Origin: Diphasiastrum complanatum | Lineage: Eukaryota; Streptophyta; Lycopodiopsida; Lycopodiales; Lycopodiaceae | Direction of reading: 5' to 3' | DNA length: 64,000 nt | NCBI GenBank assembly: GCA_029204225.1 | Contig: CM055104.1 | Coordinates: forward strand, 46,632,864 to 46,696,863 | Shown: positions 10,404 through 24,471 of the stretch, piece after piece | Layout of the letters: every line of letters starts with the position of its first letter | Numbering within the stretch: the stretch's first letter is position 1 | Program-made: the position numbers and the translations under genes | Notes under the pieces: generated by a model | Told to the model about the DNA's origin: nothing | The model's database searches: none | Seen by the model: only the letters and a program-made list of their open reading frames with translations

Positions 10404-11077
10404 TCATTTCTCAACTAGGTACTTGGATTGGTGTAGGCAATACATGTGTTGTTTCAGGCTCTTGTAATGACTCGCACATAAGATAGGAATTCCTCCATCT
10501 TGCTTCCTATTATAAGGTATCTCTGTATCTTTATGAGATCCATCCTCATCAAAGATCACATCCATGCTTATGATGACTTTTTTACCCTCCAAGTCATACA
10601 ACTTGTAACCCTTCTCTTGACTATTGTATCCAAGGAATAAACATTTTGTTGACTTTGAATCCAATTTGCTCCTTGAATCCTTAGGTATGTGAGCATAAGC
10701 AATACTTCCAAACACTCTCAGATGAGTTACGTCAGGATTTCGTCCTGTGTAAGATTCCTCTGAAGTCGGATTCTCTACAACCTTTGTAGGACTTCGATTC
10801 AAAAGATAAATTGTCGTCTTAATTGCTTCACCCCAACACATATTTCGAAGATTCTTACTCTTGAGCATACTCCTTGCAGTTTCCACAATAGACCGGTTCC
10901 TCCTTTCTGCTTCTCCATTTTGTTGAGGCATGTTCGTGCTTGTAAATTGTCTCTTTATACCATGATCCTTGCAAAACACCTGAAATTCAGTAGAAAGATA
11001 CTCTCCCCCTTTGTCTGAGCGTAGTATTTTGATTTGTGTATCTGTTTCTTTCTCCATTGTTCTTGAGAAGATAAATA
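10404..11077 (-). pseudogene. Copia J integrase core and C-terminus
   Basis: Minus-strand frame with the copia integrase landmarks in order: LRSDKGGEYLSTEF (second catalytic Asp), TSTNMPQQNGEAERRNRSI (catalytic Glu), MCWGEAIKTTIYLLNRSP, VFGSIAYAHIPKDSRSKLD and KCLFLGYNSQEKGYKLYD. The N-terminal zinc domain and first Asp are missing because LTR I interrupts the frame at 11,077. The later part loses similarity after VIFDED. Confidence 0.85.
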
Positions 11078-11497
11078 TGTTAGAAAACTGACTTGATCAT
11101 ACAAGTAACCCAAGACAAGATTTCTATTGTGATGAAACCATAGTCAAACATATCAGAGAGAACACAAGTAATGGCAAACTCCAACTATGTCCCATTGCAA
11201 ATGAGGTAGGGCGCACTACATTCTTATAGACTTTAGTCTATGTCAAAAGCAAAAGCAATCTAAAAGCAATTACCTAATTAATGTCTCTCTATATGAAAGC
11301 ACTAACACATATCTATAGTAATAACTTGTGCTCCAAATCAAGCACTAGAATCTCGAACTTGTCTAACTATAGTCTAACTAGACCTTTACTAAATATGGGT
11401 AAGGGCCCCTAGAATTAGCACGTCGGCATGGCCCAATAATCCTAATTAATCTAGATGATAACATTAAGGGTACTAACGTAAAACATCAACTCTAACA
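11078..11497 (-). mobile_element. 3' LTR of copia element I (420 bp)
   Basis: On the minus strand it starts TGTTAGAGTTGATG and ends TTTTCTAACA, giving a 7-bp terminal pair TGTTAGA/TCTAACA. A polypurine tract precedes it directly (11,498-11,508). It lies inside the integrase of copia J, so I inserted into J. The matching 5' LTR is not in the window, so the target duplication cannot be tested. Confidence 0.75.
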
Positions 11498-11508
11498 CTC
11501 CCCCTTAA
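11498..11508 (-). other. Polypurine tract of copia I
   Basis: The minus strand reads ATTAAGGGGGAG directly before the LTR start TGTTAGAG. Confidence 0.7.
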
Positions 11509-12311
11509 TGTTTACATTGCCAAGAACTATGCATAACATAAGTATGCATGTTTACCTTCCATGATGCCCATATAATGAAGATCATCAACTCTGATGTAGA
11601 ATCCACGATCAGAACTCAATCAGTGATAGAAAAAATACCTGTAAAGGTGCCCACTACTGCTCCTTGAGGCAGCGCTTGACTGTAAGAATGCCGAATCACA
11701 GTTTTGCAAGCCAAAACTTGCTACTACACAACACTAATCACAGCAAGTTGTAAACATTCATTCCTAATCGTAAAATACAAAACCTTCATTATCAGCGAGC
11801 TAGCATTTCTCATAGCATTCTCTTCTTGTAAGCATTGGAGTATTTTTTTCCTTTGCAATTCAGCATCCCAAAATCTTCTAGGATTTTCTAGGTATATCTG
11901 GACTGATGAAAATACAATTTACCTCCCTCATAGTCCTTGTCAATCTATAAGCCATATCATTCTCCCATATCTACAATCTTGAAATGTTTCGAGATATCAT
12001 ACTTCACTTTAGCAATAAGCTTCTCACTCTTGCAGAGTATCAGAGTGTCGTCCACATACACAGCTACAATGATGGTCTTCCATCTGTAATTCTTACATAG
12101 ACATTGGAATCAGCCATTAGTGGCTTGAATCCTAAGGATTTTAGGGCTTGATCTTTCTTCTTGTACCATTGTCGCAATGTCTTCCTTCCTTTGTATAATG
12201 ATGTAGAATTCCTTTGAATGTCGATCCTTTTCATATGAACCTGCTTCATATGACTTCCCAATTTCTTGCTTTTGTCTTCATGTCCCTTTAGTGTATGTGT
12301 GACCACCATGA
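11509..12311 (-). pseudogene. Copia I reverse transcriptase remnant
   Basis: The open part (12,064-12,309) contains the RT thumb-region signature LYKGRKTLRQWYKKKDQALKS and ADSNVYV. Just downstream a disrupted frame reads AVYVDDTLIL, the YVDD catalytic box, and then VKYDISKHFKIVDMGE. RNase H is too decayed to follow. Upstream pol and gag are missing. Confidence 0.65.
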
Positions 12312-12794
12312 GTGCAACATTTCACCCGATTCCTTGACTTACTCTAAATCAAAAAACGTTGACTCCCCCTAAATCATGTAATGTAGACATGATAACCTTT
12401 GCCTTAATCTTGAGAATTTTGCTTGAAGGTTGATTCCCTTGGTCTTTTTGAACATCTTCCAAGCTCTCACAAATATCTAAGGATCTCACCAAACATCCAT
12501 GAAAAAAAAGTAATCCTCTTTGATTACCATAACACCATCATGACAATCATGAGTAGATCTCCAAATATCAACATCAAATCTCATACATCAACACCCACGT
12601 TAGAAATCTGTACTTCATAAGTAGTCGGCTCCACTTGTGTCGATTCCTTGAATTGAATTCACTTCAACTCTCTTGGTACTCTCATTAGTTACCACTCGTT
12701 ATGGACTTGATGAACTTAGTTGGACTACTCTCTCTGGATATAGACTTCATATTTGCATTCATGTTTTCAACCATTCTCCAATGATGATACAAAT
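12312..12794. other. No gene recognised
   Basis: A minus-strand GATTTAGGGGGAG (about 12,365-12,377) looks like another polypurine tract, but no TG...CA LTR follows it. Nothing else can be assigned. Confidence 0.35.
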
Positions 12795-13760
12795 AGGATG
12801 CCAGTAGAAGTATGGTTGGGTTACTTCTTAGAAGAGGTGCAAGAATGGAGCTCACAATGGAAGAAAACAAGTTTGGTGAATTTTGATTGGTCCACATGCA
12901 TTGTGGCTTTTCGGAGTCGAAATGTTTGTGTTGAAAACCGTGTAGCTTAGGGATAACTTGTTTGTCCCATAAGAATACAAATATTGGCTACTATTGGAGA
13001 GAAAATGTAAGCATACATATATGAAACACGTTTTAAGAAATTCTATTAGTCCACGTGTACTTCAAAGGTTTGACCAACACTAAACAAAATTTTATCGGAC
13101 AAGTGTATTTCACTATATGCCATAATAAATACAAATTAATACATATCATGGCTCTTTGAGATTGTTGTAAAATGTGTGTAAATGCAACCTCAAATGGAAA
13201 ACGTGAATAAGTCGATTTTTTTTTATTAGGATTTTGTGAGAGAGAATGTCAAAAGCTAGGATTTTTGCGAAACTAGGGTTTTGTGGAAGGAGAAAAGAGA
13301 CGAAGGTGAGAGAGAGAGAGATGAATGAATCTATGTCGTTACGGAGAAAATGAGTTTCAAATATTTTCATTGGTCCACGAATGATTAAGGTTCTGACCAA
13401 CGAGGTGTGTGACGGACACGTCCTTCAATTTCCATAAAACTAATGTCATTTTGATTAAAACCCTATCTATACCATGGGTGTTCTAAAATTCTGCAAAGTA
13501 TGACCTTCAAGATGAAAAGCGTGACAAGTGTCTCTTGAACAATTTTACCTCTTATGTGAAAAGATTTTATTCTCGCTTTTCTTAGTCCATTGATATCATT
13601 GGATTAAGTCATGAAAGTTATCTTTTAAAATAATATCATCTTCTTCGATTCATTAAAAATATCATCATGAGAATAAAACGCAACCCCTCTCTCTCTCTCT
13701 CCCTCCCCCTCCCTCTCCCTCTCCCTCTCATATGACAAGTACATATAAATGCCAAAAATG
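12795..13760 (+). repeat. Dispersed repeat R1, copy a
   Basis: The left third (12,795-13,130) is an inverted match to 18,940-19,262. The right part (about 13,530-13,760) is an inverted match to 22,600-22,990, including both flanks of the microsatellite ('catatgacaagtacat' outside, 'gagaataaaacgcaac' inside). So R1 is a longer repeat with a built-in CT/GA tract. Here that tract is only about 45 bp and mixed (ctctcc). No coding sequence or defined ends were found. Confidence 0.6.
13687..13729. repeat. CT-rich microsatellite in R1 copy a
   Basis: CTCTCT and CCCTCT runs of about 43 bp, at the position matching the 140-bp GA tract of R1 copy c. Confidence 0.85.
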
Positions 13761-14376
13761 CACCACACAACAACGAGCTATGAAGTATCCAACAACCATA
13801 ACACGGACTTCGGGCAAGGACTCACCCTTGTAACTACCAGCCTTTTAGCACACCTTATTCTAGAATGTCGACTACATCCTGACTGCAAAGAATGATGGAT
13901 CTTTGCCAAAATGAACCAACATGTACTATAAAGTTTCAAATAAACTAGGAACACTTAAATAATCAAGAAAATCAAATTTTAATATCATTGGATATCAACA
14001 TATTATATATATCTAGTTCAGTAACAAAGCTGATAAATATTGGAATGTTCTCATTCAATTAAGCACTTAAAAAATGGAAAACTGCAAATCGCGTTCAAAT
14101 AACACAGTTTCACTTAGCTTATTCATATAGGTGGTATGTACATACTCCATATGTATTTGATATGTCCATAAATATTTGACGACTGCCTATATTTATGCCA
14201 TTTCTGATGGATTTCTGACAGCCTCCATATAGATGCCTGGAAATGCTGAAATCAGTCCCATGCTCATGTATTGGGTCTTGTTTGAACATTTACATCTAAA
14301 TTGTCTCCAGAACATATGTATGTCAAAAAATTATTTACATATCAGAAAACCAGCACAATAATCTGGCTAAGGGTAC
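13761..14376. other. Downstream of SDHAF2, no gene
   Basis: AT-rich sequence that contains the 3' untranslated region of SDHAF2, which is on the minus strand and ends at 14,377. No clear polyadenylation signal or other ORF can be singled out. Confidence 0.4.
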
Positions 14377-17300
14377 CTATTGATTCCCTATCTGAGGACC
14401 CCCAATCTTACGAAAATCATCCCACCCCCGCACCCACGGTTGACCAGGGGTTGCACGGGTATCGGGAGAGGAATGCATGCATAAGTTGTCTGACACTTGT
14501 TTCTTTATTGCCTGGAAGACCTGTTAGATGTGTTCCATAGGTGGTCAGATGAAAGGCAAAGAAAAATGTGTTGTCATTCTATATATCAGACATTAAAAAT
14601 CGTTTAATGCTCCAAAAATTTGCAATCAATCAAAAATGAATAATCTAGAAGACGTACAATGTTGCTCGTAAGACTTTCTGGTGCTCCTTCTTGCCCAGTC
14701 AACCATTTCCATAGATCGGGATTTTCCTGGAACAAACTCGTTCATATCAGTTCTAATCTTGTTGTGCTTGCACTCTAAAGAAGCCAAAAAGCTGAGAGAG
14801 TTGTCATAGCTCACCACATCCAGTACTTCAACGAGAGCTTCAAGCTGTTCGTCGTGCAAATCTTGTATGTTATCTTCTGCCCACTTTCCAAGCAGTAAAT
14901 CCAACTCTAAAAATCCTCTTTGTCTGCTTCTGTAAAGAATCCTGTTGCAAATTCATTATCAAGAATAAAGCTTAAAATTTGCAAAGAGCCATGTCCTGAT
15001 CCAAACCCATAAATGATGTAGACTTGCAAAGTTTGCTACTTTGAAGGAAAAGATGAGGGCTTATTATACAAAATATTGTGTCATTTTATTCATTTCAGCC
15101 CCCAAGTATTCAGCTTTCAATAAAGGAAGAAAACTGAAAACCAGATCATTTATGATTCAGATCTTGCTTAAACCTAAATGGAGAGTATCATTGTTGAAAG
15201 GAACAAGACATTGAAAACGAACATCATATGGAGCAAATTTGATGACAGGATGCAATCAGGGGCAATGAAAGTGAGCAACAAAAAACCAGAGAGCACCCAC
15301 ATCCATGAATTTAGCTGAGCCTGAGAAAGATTGAGACAAAATTTTCAAAATCCCTGATAATTCTCAAACCTAGACTAAAGGAATATAACACCACCCTGCA
15401 TCTACACCAAACAGTCTCAGCCTGTCTAAACCCGTCAGGGCACCATAGGATGGCAAACCTTGTGTCTGTCAACATCAAATGCTAATTTATCTACTCATTA
15501 TTGAAGTGATTTGCATAATAGATGGCTTACAAACTATTGCTTGGTCTACTATCAAAACTACTTACAACACCTTCATTTTGAGGTTAATTTCTCTCCAATG
15601 CAATTGATAGCACAATAACTGAGCTTCATACTATAGCCTGGTTAAATGATGTGACTCTTGTTCCTTAAGCATCTTTCAGAGGGTAAGGAAGTAGAATAAC
15701 CTCTCTTAAAGTGACTAAGATGGCATAAGGGCTTGTTGAACTTGAATGCTCGGATATAAAATCCTGCAGGTAAAATCAAAATAAAGTGTGGTTCAGGTTT
15801 CTCTGCATATAGGAAAGGGATGATAAGTTCGTTGATGAACTTCACACTACAGCCTTCATAGGATGACATTCTTGTTCTAGAAAATAATGTCTTAGAAATG
15901 TATAAATTAGAGTACATGCACTCTACGTAACTGAGGTAGCTTTTCAGACTCTGGCACCCCGTAAGTACTGTGACAAAAGCACACACCTAACATTTTTAGT
16001 CTTGATATGTGTTTGGGGAAGATGAACTTCCCCACGTTGTCTGACGACAGTGGCATTCTCATCAGTGTAAGGATAAGGCAGGAATCTTCACATTTGAATC
16101 TTCAAGATGAGGCTGAGGGGGAAAGGATTGGATGCTGGGGCTCACTTGCCATGTAGGGGATTATCGACTCTGTTACAACACAATCATGGATTTTGATATC
16201 AATAACGTGTAAGAAACCATAAATGACAATCTAACAGCAATCTCCATGAAGATGGCAAATTAAATTACATATAATCCTATGAAGAGCTCAAGCATTACGA
16301 ATATCCAAAAGCTAAATAATGAATCACTAGTCCCTATTTATACCCAACAAATACCCTATAATGGAAGCTTCTAGAGACCAGAGGTGATAAGGTTTCACAA
16401 TGAAAATGTACAGAGAAAATTCAGCCCTCCTGTAGATCACCTCGTCAACTGAGTTAACTAGAGATACTTGAAAGCCTGTAGCCAGCATATAATGAAAAGG
16501 GCCTAAGGGCCTGTACATGAATAAAGGGGCACATGTCCAACATATGCATGGACATAAGCTCCATAACAACGGGAACCAATATGGATAGGATGTCCGTAGC
16601 ACTCCCACATGGAAAAAACGCTGCCCTCAATGTGGGCATTCACAAAACAGCATCATGGAGGAATAACATCTGCAACAGCTAGCGGATCATCGGAAAAGGT
16701 GGCATTGTGAGGAGCCTCATCCTCAATTGCAGCACGTAACAAGCTAACCTGAAATACATCATATGTACATGTAGAAATTGGGAGCTGTAAGCGAAAGAAT
16801 ATGGAAGACCCAAGGAACCAAGCATCGAAAGGGATGACAAATGGCAAGAAGCAACTACAAAAAATCACCCATAGACACACCTATCTCATAATCTCTAATA
16901 TCGGAATGGAAAGCCATGGCTGAGGCAAATAGCCCAGCCTCTGTATATGTAATCAACACGTAGGTAGACCCCCAAAGATCAAAGGATACAAAGGAGCCCA
17001 AAAGATGTGACATCAACAAGAATCCTACTGGAATTGTCATCCCATATAAGAAATCACTACACCTCCGGTAATAGTAGGCACCCCAACAAAAACCACTACT
17101 ATAGAGACTCCATATAAAAGCATAATCACAAAGTCCAAAGAGCAGCTCAACCAAATCGACCAGTAATGTCATACGTCAAAAAACCTTCAAGGTATAGACC
17201 AAGCATGAGTAGAAAACAATGGTGCCCAAGCTAGATATAGTGACCAAGCATGTTTCATAGCCTCAAAAACTGAAACAACTACAACCCAAGCTATCTGAAA

Positions 17301-18730
17301 GGACCATGGATACTAGAAGCAGCAGCAACAAAGAATTCAAAGATATAGCCCAAGGAAACCTTTCCAAATGAGGTATCATAGAAGGACATGTTACTATTGA
17401 CAACATCTAGACTCACATAGTTGATCAATCGAATGCAATCACACATGGAAGGAGAAATCACAACAACAGAAAGAAAAAGGTCTTTTCCATGCCAAAAGGC
17501 ATATAAGACCAAAATCATTAATTCATGTTACTTGCACCAAGACGGATCAATGTCGTCAAGTGCATTAACTCCTAGATTTACGCTTTTGCTCTTTTAATAT
17601 AAAAAATCATAAAAAAATTAGAATGTCCCACTACCTACGTGTCATGATCCATCCCTCTTGCCCAGTCCTAATTTGTTCCCATTTCTAAAAGGCCAATTAT
17701 TTGCCCTCTAGAAGCTTTATTGAGGATCGTTCACAATACGACTTTTTTTTTCCCTAATCCCTATTTTATTGAGAATAATTCACAATACGACATTTTTTTT
17801 GCCTTGTCCCTATTCTATATAGCATTTTGGACACTAGATCAACATCATCATACCCATTGTAACATCATAACTACATGGCCCCCTATTGTAAAAAGAAAAC
17901 TTATATTCTGTTTTTTTTTAATACGTTTCAATGCCAGAAACGCGGTTTCAGAAACGTGTTTCTGGGCAAACGCCTTTCTGTGCAACTATGGTTCCAACTT
18001 CCGTTGGCATATGTAGTCTCATTTTGATAATATGGAATAGAAAGCACCATCGATCAAAATGGCCATGGTAGTATGTGCTTGCCACTCTGATATTTAAGCC
18101 ATTCATATGTACCTGTTCAAAAAGCGGCGTCGGGCTTCAAAATCTGCATTTTCATAAATAATCCCAGCTACACGGTCCTTTTCAACCTTTTCTGAAGGCT
18201 CATTACCAGTATGAGTAGTAGTCATTCTTCGCATCGGCAAACTGCAAAGTTCAAAGGCCAAACATCATAATCCGGCATACGGCTGGTTGATTTCAGAGGC
18301 TAGCATGAAAAAAGCATCTTCTTAATCCATTGAAAACTATCAAAACATCGGCTTAGTAAAGGGTACCCAGAACTCAGAACAAATGGAAAATTGGTCCATT
18401 TAAGGAACCAATCACTCCTTTCAAAGCTAGAGAAGGCCTAATTTCCCTCTACATAAACAAGGCGTCAAAAACAAAAGGGGGCAACCAAATATATCGTGTT
18501 TTACTCCTATTTTCTTATGTTAATTATAAGATTCTTCAACATGAAAAACAAGAACCAAAAGGGTCTCTATTAATATAGCATGAATACATCCGATTTTGTA
18601 TGTTGCAATACCATGGCAAAATCTGTGAACAACGAGGACTTGGTGGAGGTATGCGTGTGGTCTCGTGAGTCCAAGCGGACCTCAATACCCTGCATGCATG
18701 CTTGCACAAAAAGCTTCTGGGAAGAGCCAT
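14377..18730 (-). CDS. SDHAF2: Succinate dehydrogenase assembly factor 2, five exons
   Basis: Host gene, minus strand, join of 18,612-18,730, 18,113-18,241, 14,815-14,941, 14,658-14,726 and 14,377-14,520, total 588 nt (195 residues plus stop). All four introns have GT...AG ends and keep the frame. Exon 1 has an in-frame TAG directly before the ATG and encodes an Arg/Ser/Leu-rich start (MALPRSFLCKHACRVLRSAW) typical of a mitochondrial presequence. Exons 3-5 carry the Sdh5 core: YRSRQRGFLELDLLLGKW, ENPDLWKWLTGQE and TRATPGQPWVRGWDD. By family knowledge the protein assists covalent FAD attachment to the SDH1 flavoprotein in the mitochondrial matrix. Intron 2 is 3,171 bp and contains an LTR fragment. 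No stop or frameshift is seen, so the gene looks intact. A donor inside exon 1 (after codon 13) would also keep the frame and shorten the presequence. Confidence 0.9.
16171..16601 (-). mobile_element. 3' LTR in SDHAF2 intron 2 (431 bp)
   Basis: The minus strand starts TGCTACGGACATCC and ends GTTGTAACA, an imperfect TG...CA terminal pair (TGCTAC/GTAACA). The tract CCATGTGGGAG precedes it directly (16,602-16,612). It has the same orientation as the gene. The internal region lies to the right, and no second LTR was found. Confidence 0.6.
16602..16612 (-). other. Polypurine tract of the intronic element
   Basis: Minus strand CCATGTGGGAG, directly before the LTR start TGCTACGG. Confidence 0.5.
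16613..17520 (-). mobile_element. Internal part of intronic LTR element, unrecognised ORFs
   Basis: Several minus-strand open frames (16,653-16,880, 16,855-17,172 and 17,291-17,518) overlap or follow each other upstream of the polypurine tract. The middle one is strongly hydrophobic, rich in Phe, Leu, Tyr and Gly. None shows gag or pol motifs, and I do not recognise a family. They may be decayed internal sequence of a pol-less element. The upstream end of the element is not defined. Confidence 0.3.
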
Positions 18731-18787
18731 CTAGCACGCCTTCGACCCTCCTACAAAGGAAATCCACAGAAAAGGAAGGCGCGTCCT

Positions 18788-18807
18788 TCTCTCTCTCTCT
18801 CTCTCTC
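18788..18807. repeat. CT/GA microsatellite in SDHAF2 5' leader
   Basis: A short (CT)n run on the plus strand (GA on the sense strand) about 60 bases upstream of the SDHAF2 start codon. Such GA tracts are common in plant 5' leaders. Whether it regulates the gene cannot be told. Confidence 0.6.
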
Positions 18808-18939
18808 ACTCTCACTCCCCGCTCTCCACACTACCACACACTCGCTTTAGCATCATCCATTAACAATTTTGCAAACCGCCGCAGCAAAGTAGTCTATTCA
18901 GAAACTGGGATTGATCCTTCAATCTTCTTGCGAAGAATG

Positions 18940-19262
18940 CCAGGGCTGTCTGTATTATGTATTATGGGATATAGTGAAATACACTTGTCCATCGATAAGT
19001 TGGTCAAACCTTTGAAGTAGACGTGAACTAATAGAAATCCTTAAAACGTGTTTCATATATGGATGTCAGCGAACATATATATTCTTATGGGACAAACATG
19101 TTATCCCTAAGCTATACGGCCTTTTCAACACAAACATGTCGACTCTGAAAAGCCACAATGCATTTGGCTCAATCAAAATTCACCAAACTTGTTTTATTCC
19201 ATTGTGGGCTCCATTCTTGCGCCTCTTCTAAGAAGTAAACCCAGCCATACTTCTACCGACAA
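18940..19262 (-). repeat. Dispersed repeat R1, copy b (inverted)
   Basis: Its reverse complement matches 12,795-13,130 over about 320 bp, with shared runs such as 'gaagtatgg', 'ttacttcttagaagagg', 'aacaagtttggtgaattttgatt' and 'tttgtcccataagaata'. It lies about 210 bp upstream of the SDHAF2 start codon, so its insertion could have brought or displaced promoter elements. Confidence 0.75.
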
Positions 19263-22200
19263 GGTACCTATATATGTAAGGGCTGTGTTTTTAGTGTTAA
19301 TTTGAGTTAGGAGTTGTTTTCGTGCTTGGATGAAGGATTGATATGTCTGTGGCAGCTACTACAATTACTTCCCCCCCCCCTCTCCGTTATCCCTATTTTT
19401 TGCCTTGTCTTTGCAAGGCAAGACTATGTGTTAAGATGAAAGGAAATGCCATTAATTCTAGGGGCTTCTTCCTTGAATTGGAAGGGCTTTAGCATATACA
19501 TGCATGACTTTTATAAAATGGATGGCATATAGCTATCATGGTTAATGCCTCAAATTCTCACAGCAATCAAGGTGTGAGTATGCATGCATGCAAAAACCTA
19601 TAATTTGAGGAGGTCATGCACTAAATCTACCTGAGTTGCAAGCAATTACATGCAACGATAAGGACTCTTAAACATTATGTCCAGGTGTATATGTCCCTTT
19701 TAGCTGCACAATTTCAAGTGCTTGGAAATGCTACCTTTCTATTCATGAAATCTAGATTGCCAATGTTAATACATTACTACTTGAAGTTGCTTTATATTTT
19801 AACTTTCCAAAATGGATTAACTTATAATCAAGAAGTTTATGGAGGAGACATGGCAACCATGAAGACCCATATGAGGGAAACACATATCAAAAGCCTATCT
19901 GACAAAATTTCCAGAATTCACATGTGTGGGAATGATCCACAAGTATGATTGATCTTATTAAGCTTTATGATTAGCACATTAACCTTCTTCTAGATTGAAT
20001 AGCAAGATCTAGTACAGAATTTATGGCTTAACCACAATCTAGCATGCTAAGAATCAGAGAATGATAGCATTGAATTACAAATGAGCAAAAGTACAAGGAT
20101 TTAGTGTACGAGCATTAGCCTCAACACAAGTTAGAGAGAGAAAGTGAGAGAGATATTCAAGCAAAAAATGGTGTAGATCCAAAATGGTATGAGAATAGTT
20201 ACACATATTTATGGAGTTTGAGGTAGCTCGAGGTAGAACCACATCCATCCACCTTTCAATCACATCTAAAGTGGAAACTAGAGTCTAAGTGACATTTGTC
20301 ACATCTCATGCATGTATCTCTATCTACTTTTACCAAGTGTCCTACTTCTAACTAGAATTGTACAAATCATCATGCATGTGTCCATTTCACTTTGTGCATG
20401 CCTTGCATGTCACTATGGATCACTTACAATAAATGCATGTGATATGCCACGAGTTTCTACAACTTATTAATGCTATTTCTAAGTCTGCAATCTATATGCA
20501 AGTTGTATTCAACCAACTAGATATGACAAATCCATATAGCTTGAGTTCTATCTAGGCCAAATTTGGCATTTACATTTATGAAACAACATACTTGCATAGT
20601 ACAAAGTTTGTAACAGGTCTAAAGTCAAGATAGATTATTTTTCAATCTCAACACTCTTGGTTATCAATAGTAAATGCATGATTATTTGGTACTTTGTGAT
20701 TGATACGTGACTTTTGGAGTGAACATATTCTCCCTTGACAATTGTAGGTAATTGCATGTAGCGTAAAAAACACTGAGACCTTTGAATCAAGTACATAAAA
20801 ACTCAAACCTTTTGTGCATGACAACTCTGACCTTCTATGCATGGAATCTACATTATCTGCTTTGATAGTAATAGGTAACTATAGGAGCAAAGAAAAAAAA
20901 AAATACAATTGATGGCGTAGTTTTTTAAAATGGCAAGACTGGGCTTAAATTTGAAAGGAGAAAGTCAAGAAGGCCATATGTTTTAAAGCTAGCAATGGTC
21001 CTCTAGCAACCAAAGACTCAAAAATGAGCAATAATTCTATCAACGTCAAATTGTGAGAACATATATAAAATCACATTGTTGACTGATAATACATAAACAT
21101 GGGTTATCATTGTGTGACGCATGTCATGTCTCCAAGCCTCAATGAGGCACATACATGGTGAAGGCTAAAAAGTTGAAAATATATCATATAGAACTTCTAT
21201 ATGTAACTCTCTCCCCAACCGACTAATTCACACAAACAACTAATACTTGACATTTATAGCTTTCAATTGTATTTTTACTCCATTGCTTGGTAAAGTGATT
21301 ATTGTGACATGGACATACATCACAAACATAACTATAGAACATCATAAGTGTTCAATTCAGTTCAAATTTACATACATCTTTATCTAGTTAGCACATTTGT
21401 GAGTGTCATCTTCATCCTAATGCACATTGTCTTTCGTCATAAGTTTCAAAGCATATTTGCCTTTGTGATATCAATATTGTGCACGCTCTTTATTCCTATT
21501 CATCTTCTTCCCTCCATCTACATTGATTTGACAATTTGTGGTTCATTCTACTTTTAGTTAGAGATCAATTCTCTAACATTCATCAAGGTCAATACTTTAG
21601 AAGCCGTTATCTTCCATTCAATATAAGTGATTGTCCCAAAGAGGAACAGAAAGCAAAAGGCTCTCTAAGAAGTGAGGCAGCTATGAGGGTTAAAAAAAAA
21701 TTACTCCAAGCTCATGCTAGATCAAGTTGGCTACCATCCCTTCACGCACTATAATTCTTGTTTAAAAATTAAGGATTTCCACCTCATGTGCCTCATACAC
21801 AATGTTCTAAAAAAGCTAGCAAGATTGTGAGTGATGATATGTATTCTTTCTAGGATTAAGCATCAAATTGTCATATGTCATTGTATAGAAAAGGCTTTTT
21901 GTGCTACTACTAGATTCCAATTTCAAAAACTTCTAATGTGTGCACAATAGTTTTGATTATAAACTATATACAACTGACAATAGTTGTTATTATTAGATAC
22001 AAACTATAATGCACGTATATGAAACTTATGAAATGTGTTCAAAATTTGGCATAACATTTCTGTTAAGATAATAGACTACAATGCACTAACATTAATATGG
22101 AAAAACAAAACCAATGTCCATTAAAGAAAAAACACATCTACATTTATAACCAAGATAAAATCCATAGATTTAGATAGAAATTCAAGAATTTAAATAAAGT

Positions 22201-22599
22201 AAAGTATCAAATTCATGCAAAAAAAATGGCGGAAATAGTTGCCCATAAGATATTTCCTCTAATTTACCTTTAAGGTAAATTGTGAGGGCAAAAGAAACAA
22301 TAGTTTGTTTCAGTAAATAGGATGCCTTTTCATATGAAAGCATGTTTAATTTTCTATGAAATGTAAACACAAAACACACAAAAAGGCTCAACTAGAAAGG
22401 GTGGTAAGGCAAAAAAGTCGTGTCTAAAGAAACAAATTTTGATTTTACACATAGATACATGATTGATTGGATACTGACTTGCAAATTCACCTTCTTGGTC
22501 CTCAAAGTGTCCTTGTCCCAGCTTGACTATCCTATCATGGATACGATACAATTTCCTGCAAAAAAGAAGAACAAGATGAGTTCAAGAAATTTATCTCCC
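19263..22599. other. Intergenic, no gene recognised
   Basis: About 3.3 kb of AT-rich DNA with short unrelated open frames, a C10 run near 19,370 and no LTR ends, exons or RNA genes that I can support. Confidence 0.4.
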
Positions 22600-24442
<1,843 letters not shown>

Positions 24443-24471
24443 AGATTCTTAAGCTAGAAGAGTGTATTTGA

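Noticed and set aside
12365-12377. Polypurine tract of a further LTR element
   Set aside because: Purine-rich GATTTAGGGGGAG is present, but no TG...CA LTR or second copy follows it.
16855-17172. Hydrophobic minus-strand frame as a membrane protein gene
   Set aside because: Not similar to a family I know, lies inside an SDHAF2 intron next to an LTR junction, and overlaps other frames; kept only as internal element sequence.
18570-18815. 81-codon minus-strand frame overlapping SDHAF2 exon 1
   Set aside because: Reads through the GA tract in another frame than the presequence. The exon 1 frame joins the downstream exons correctly and this one does not.
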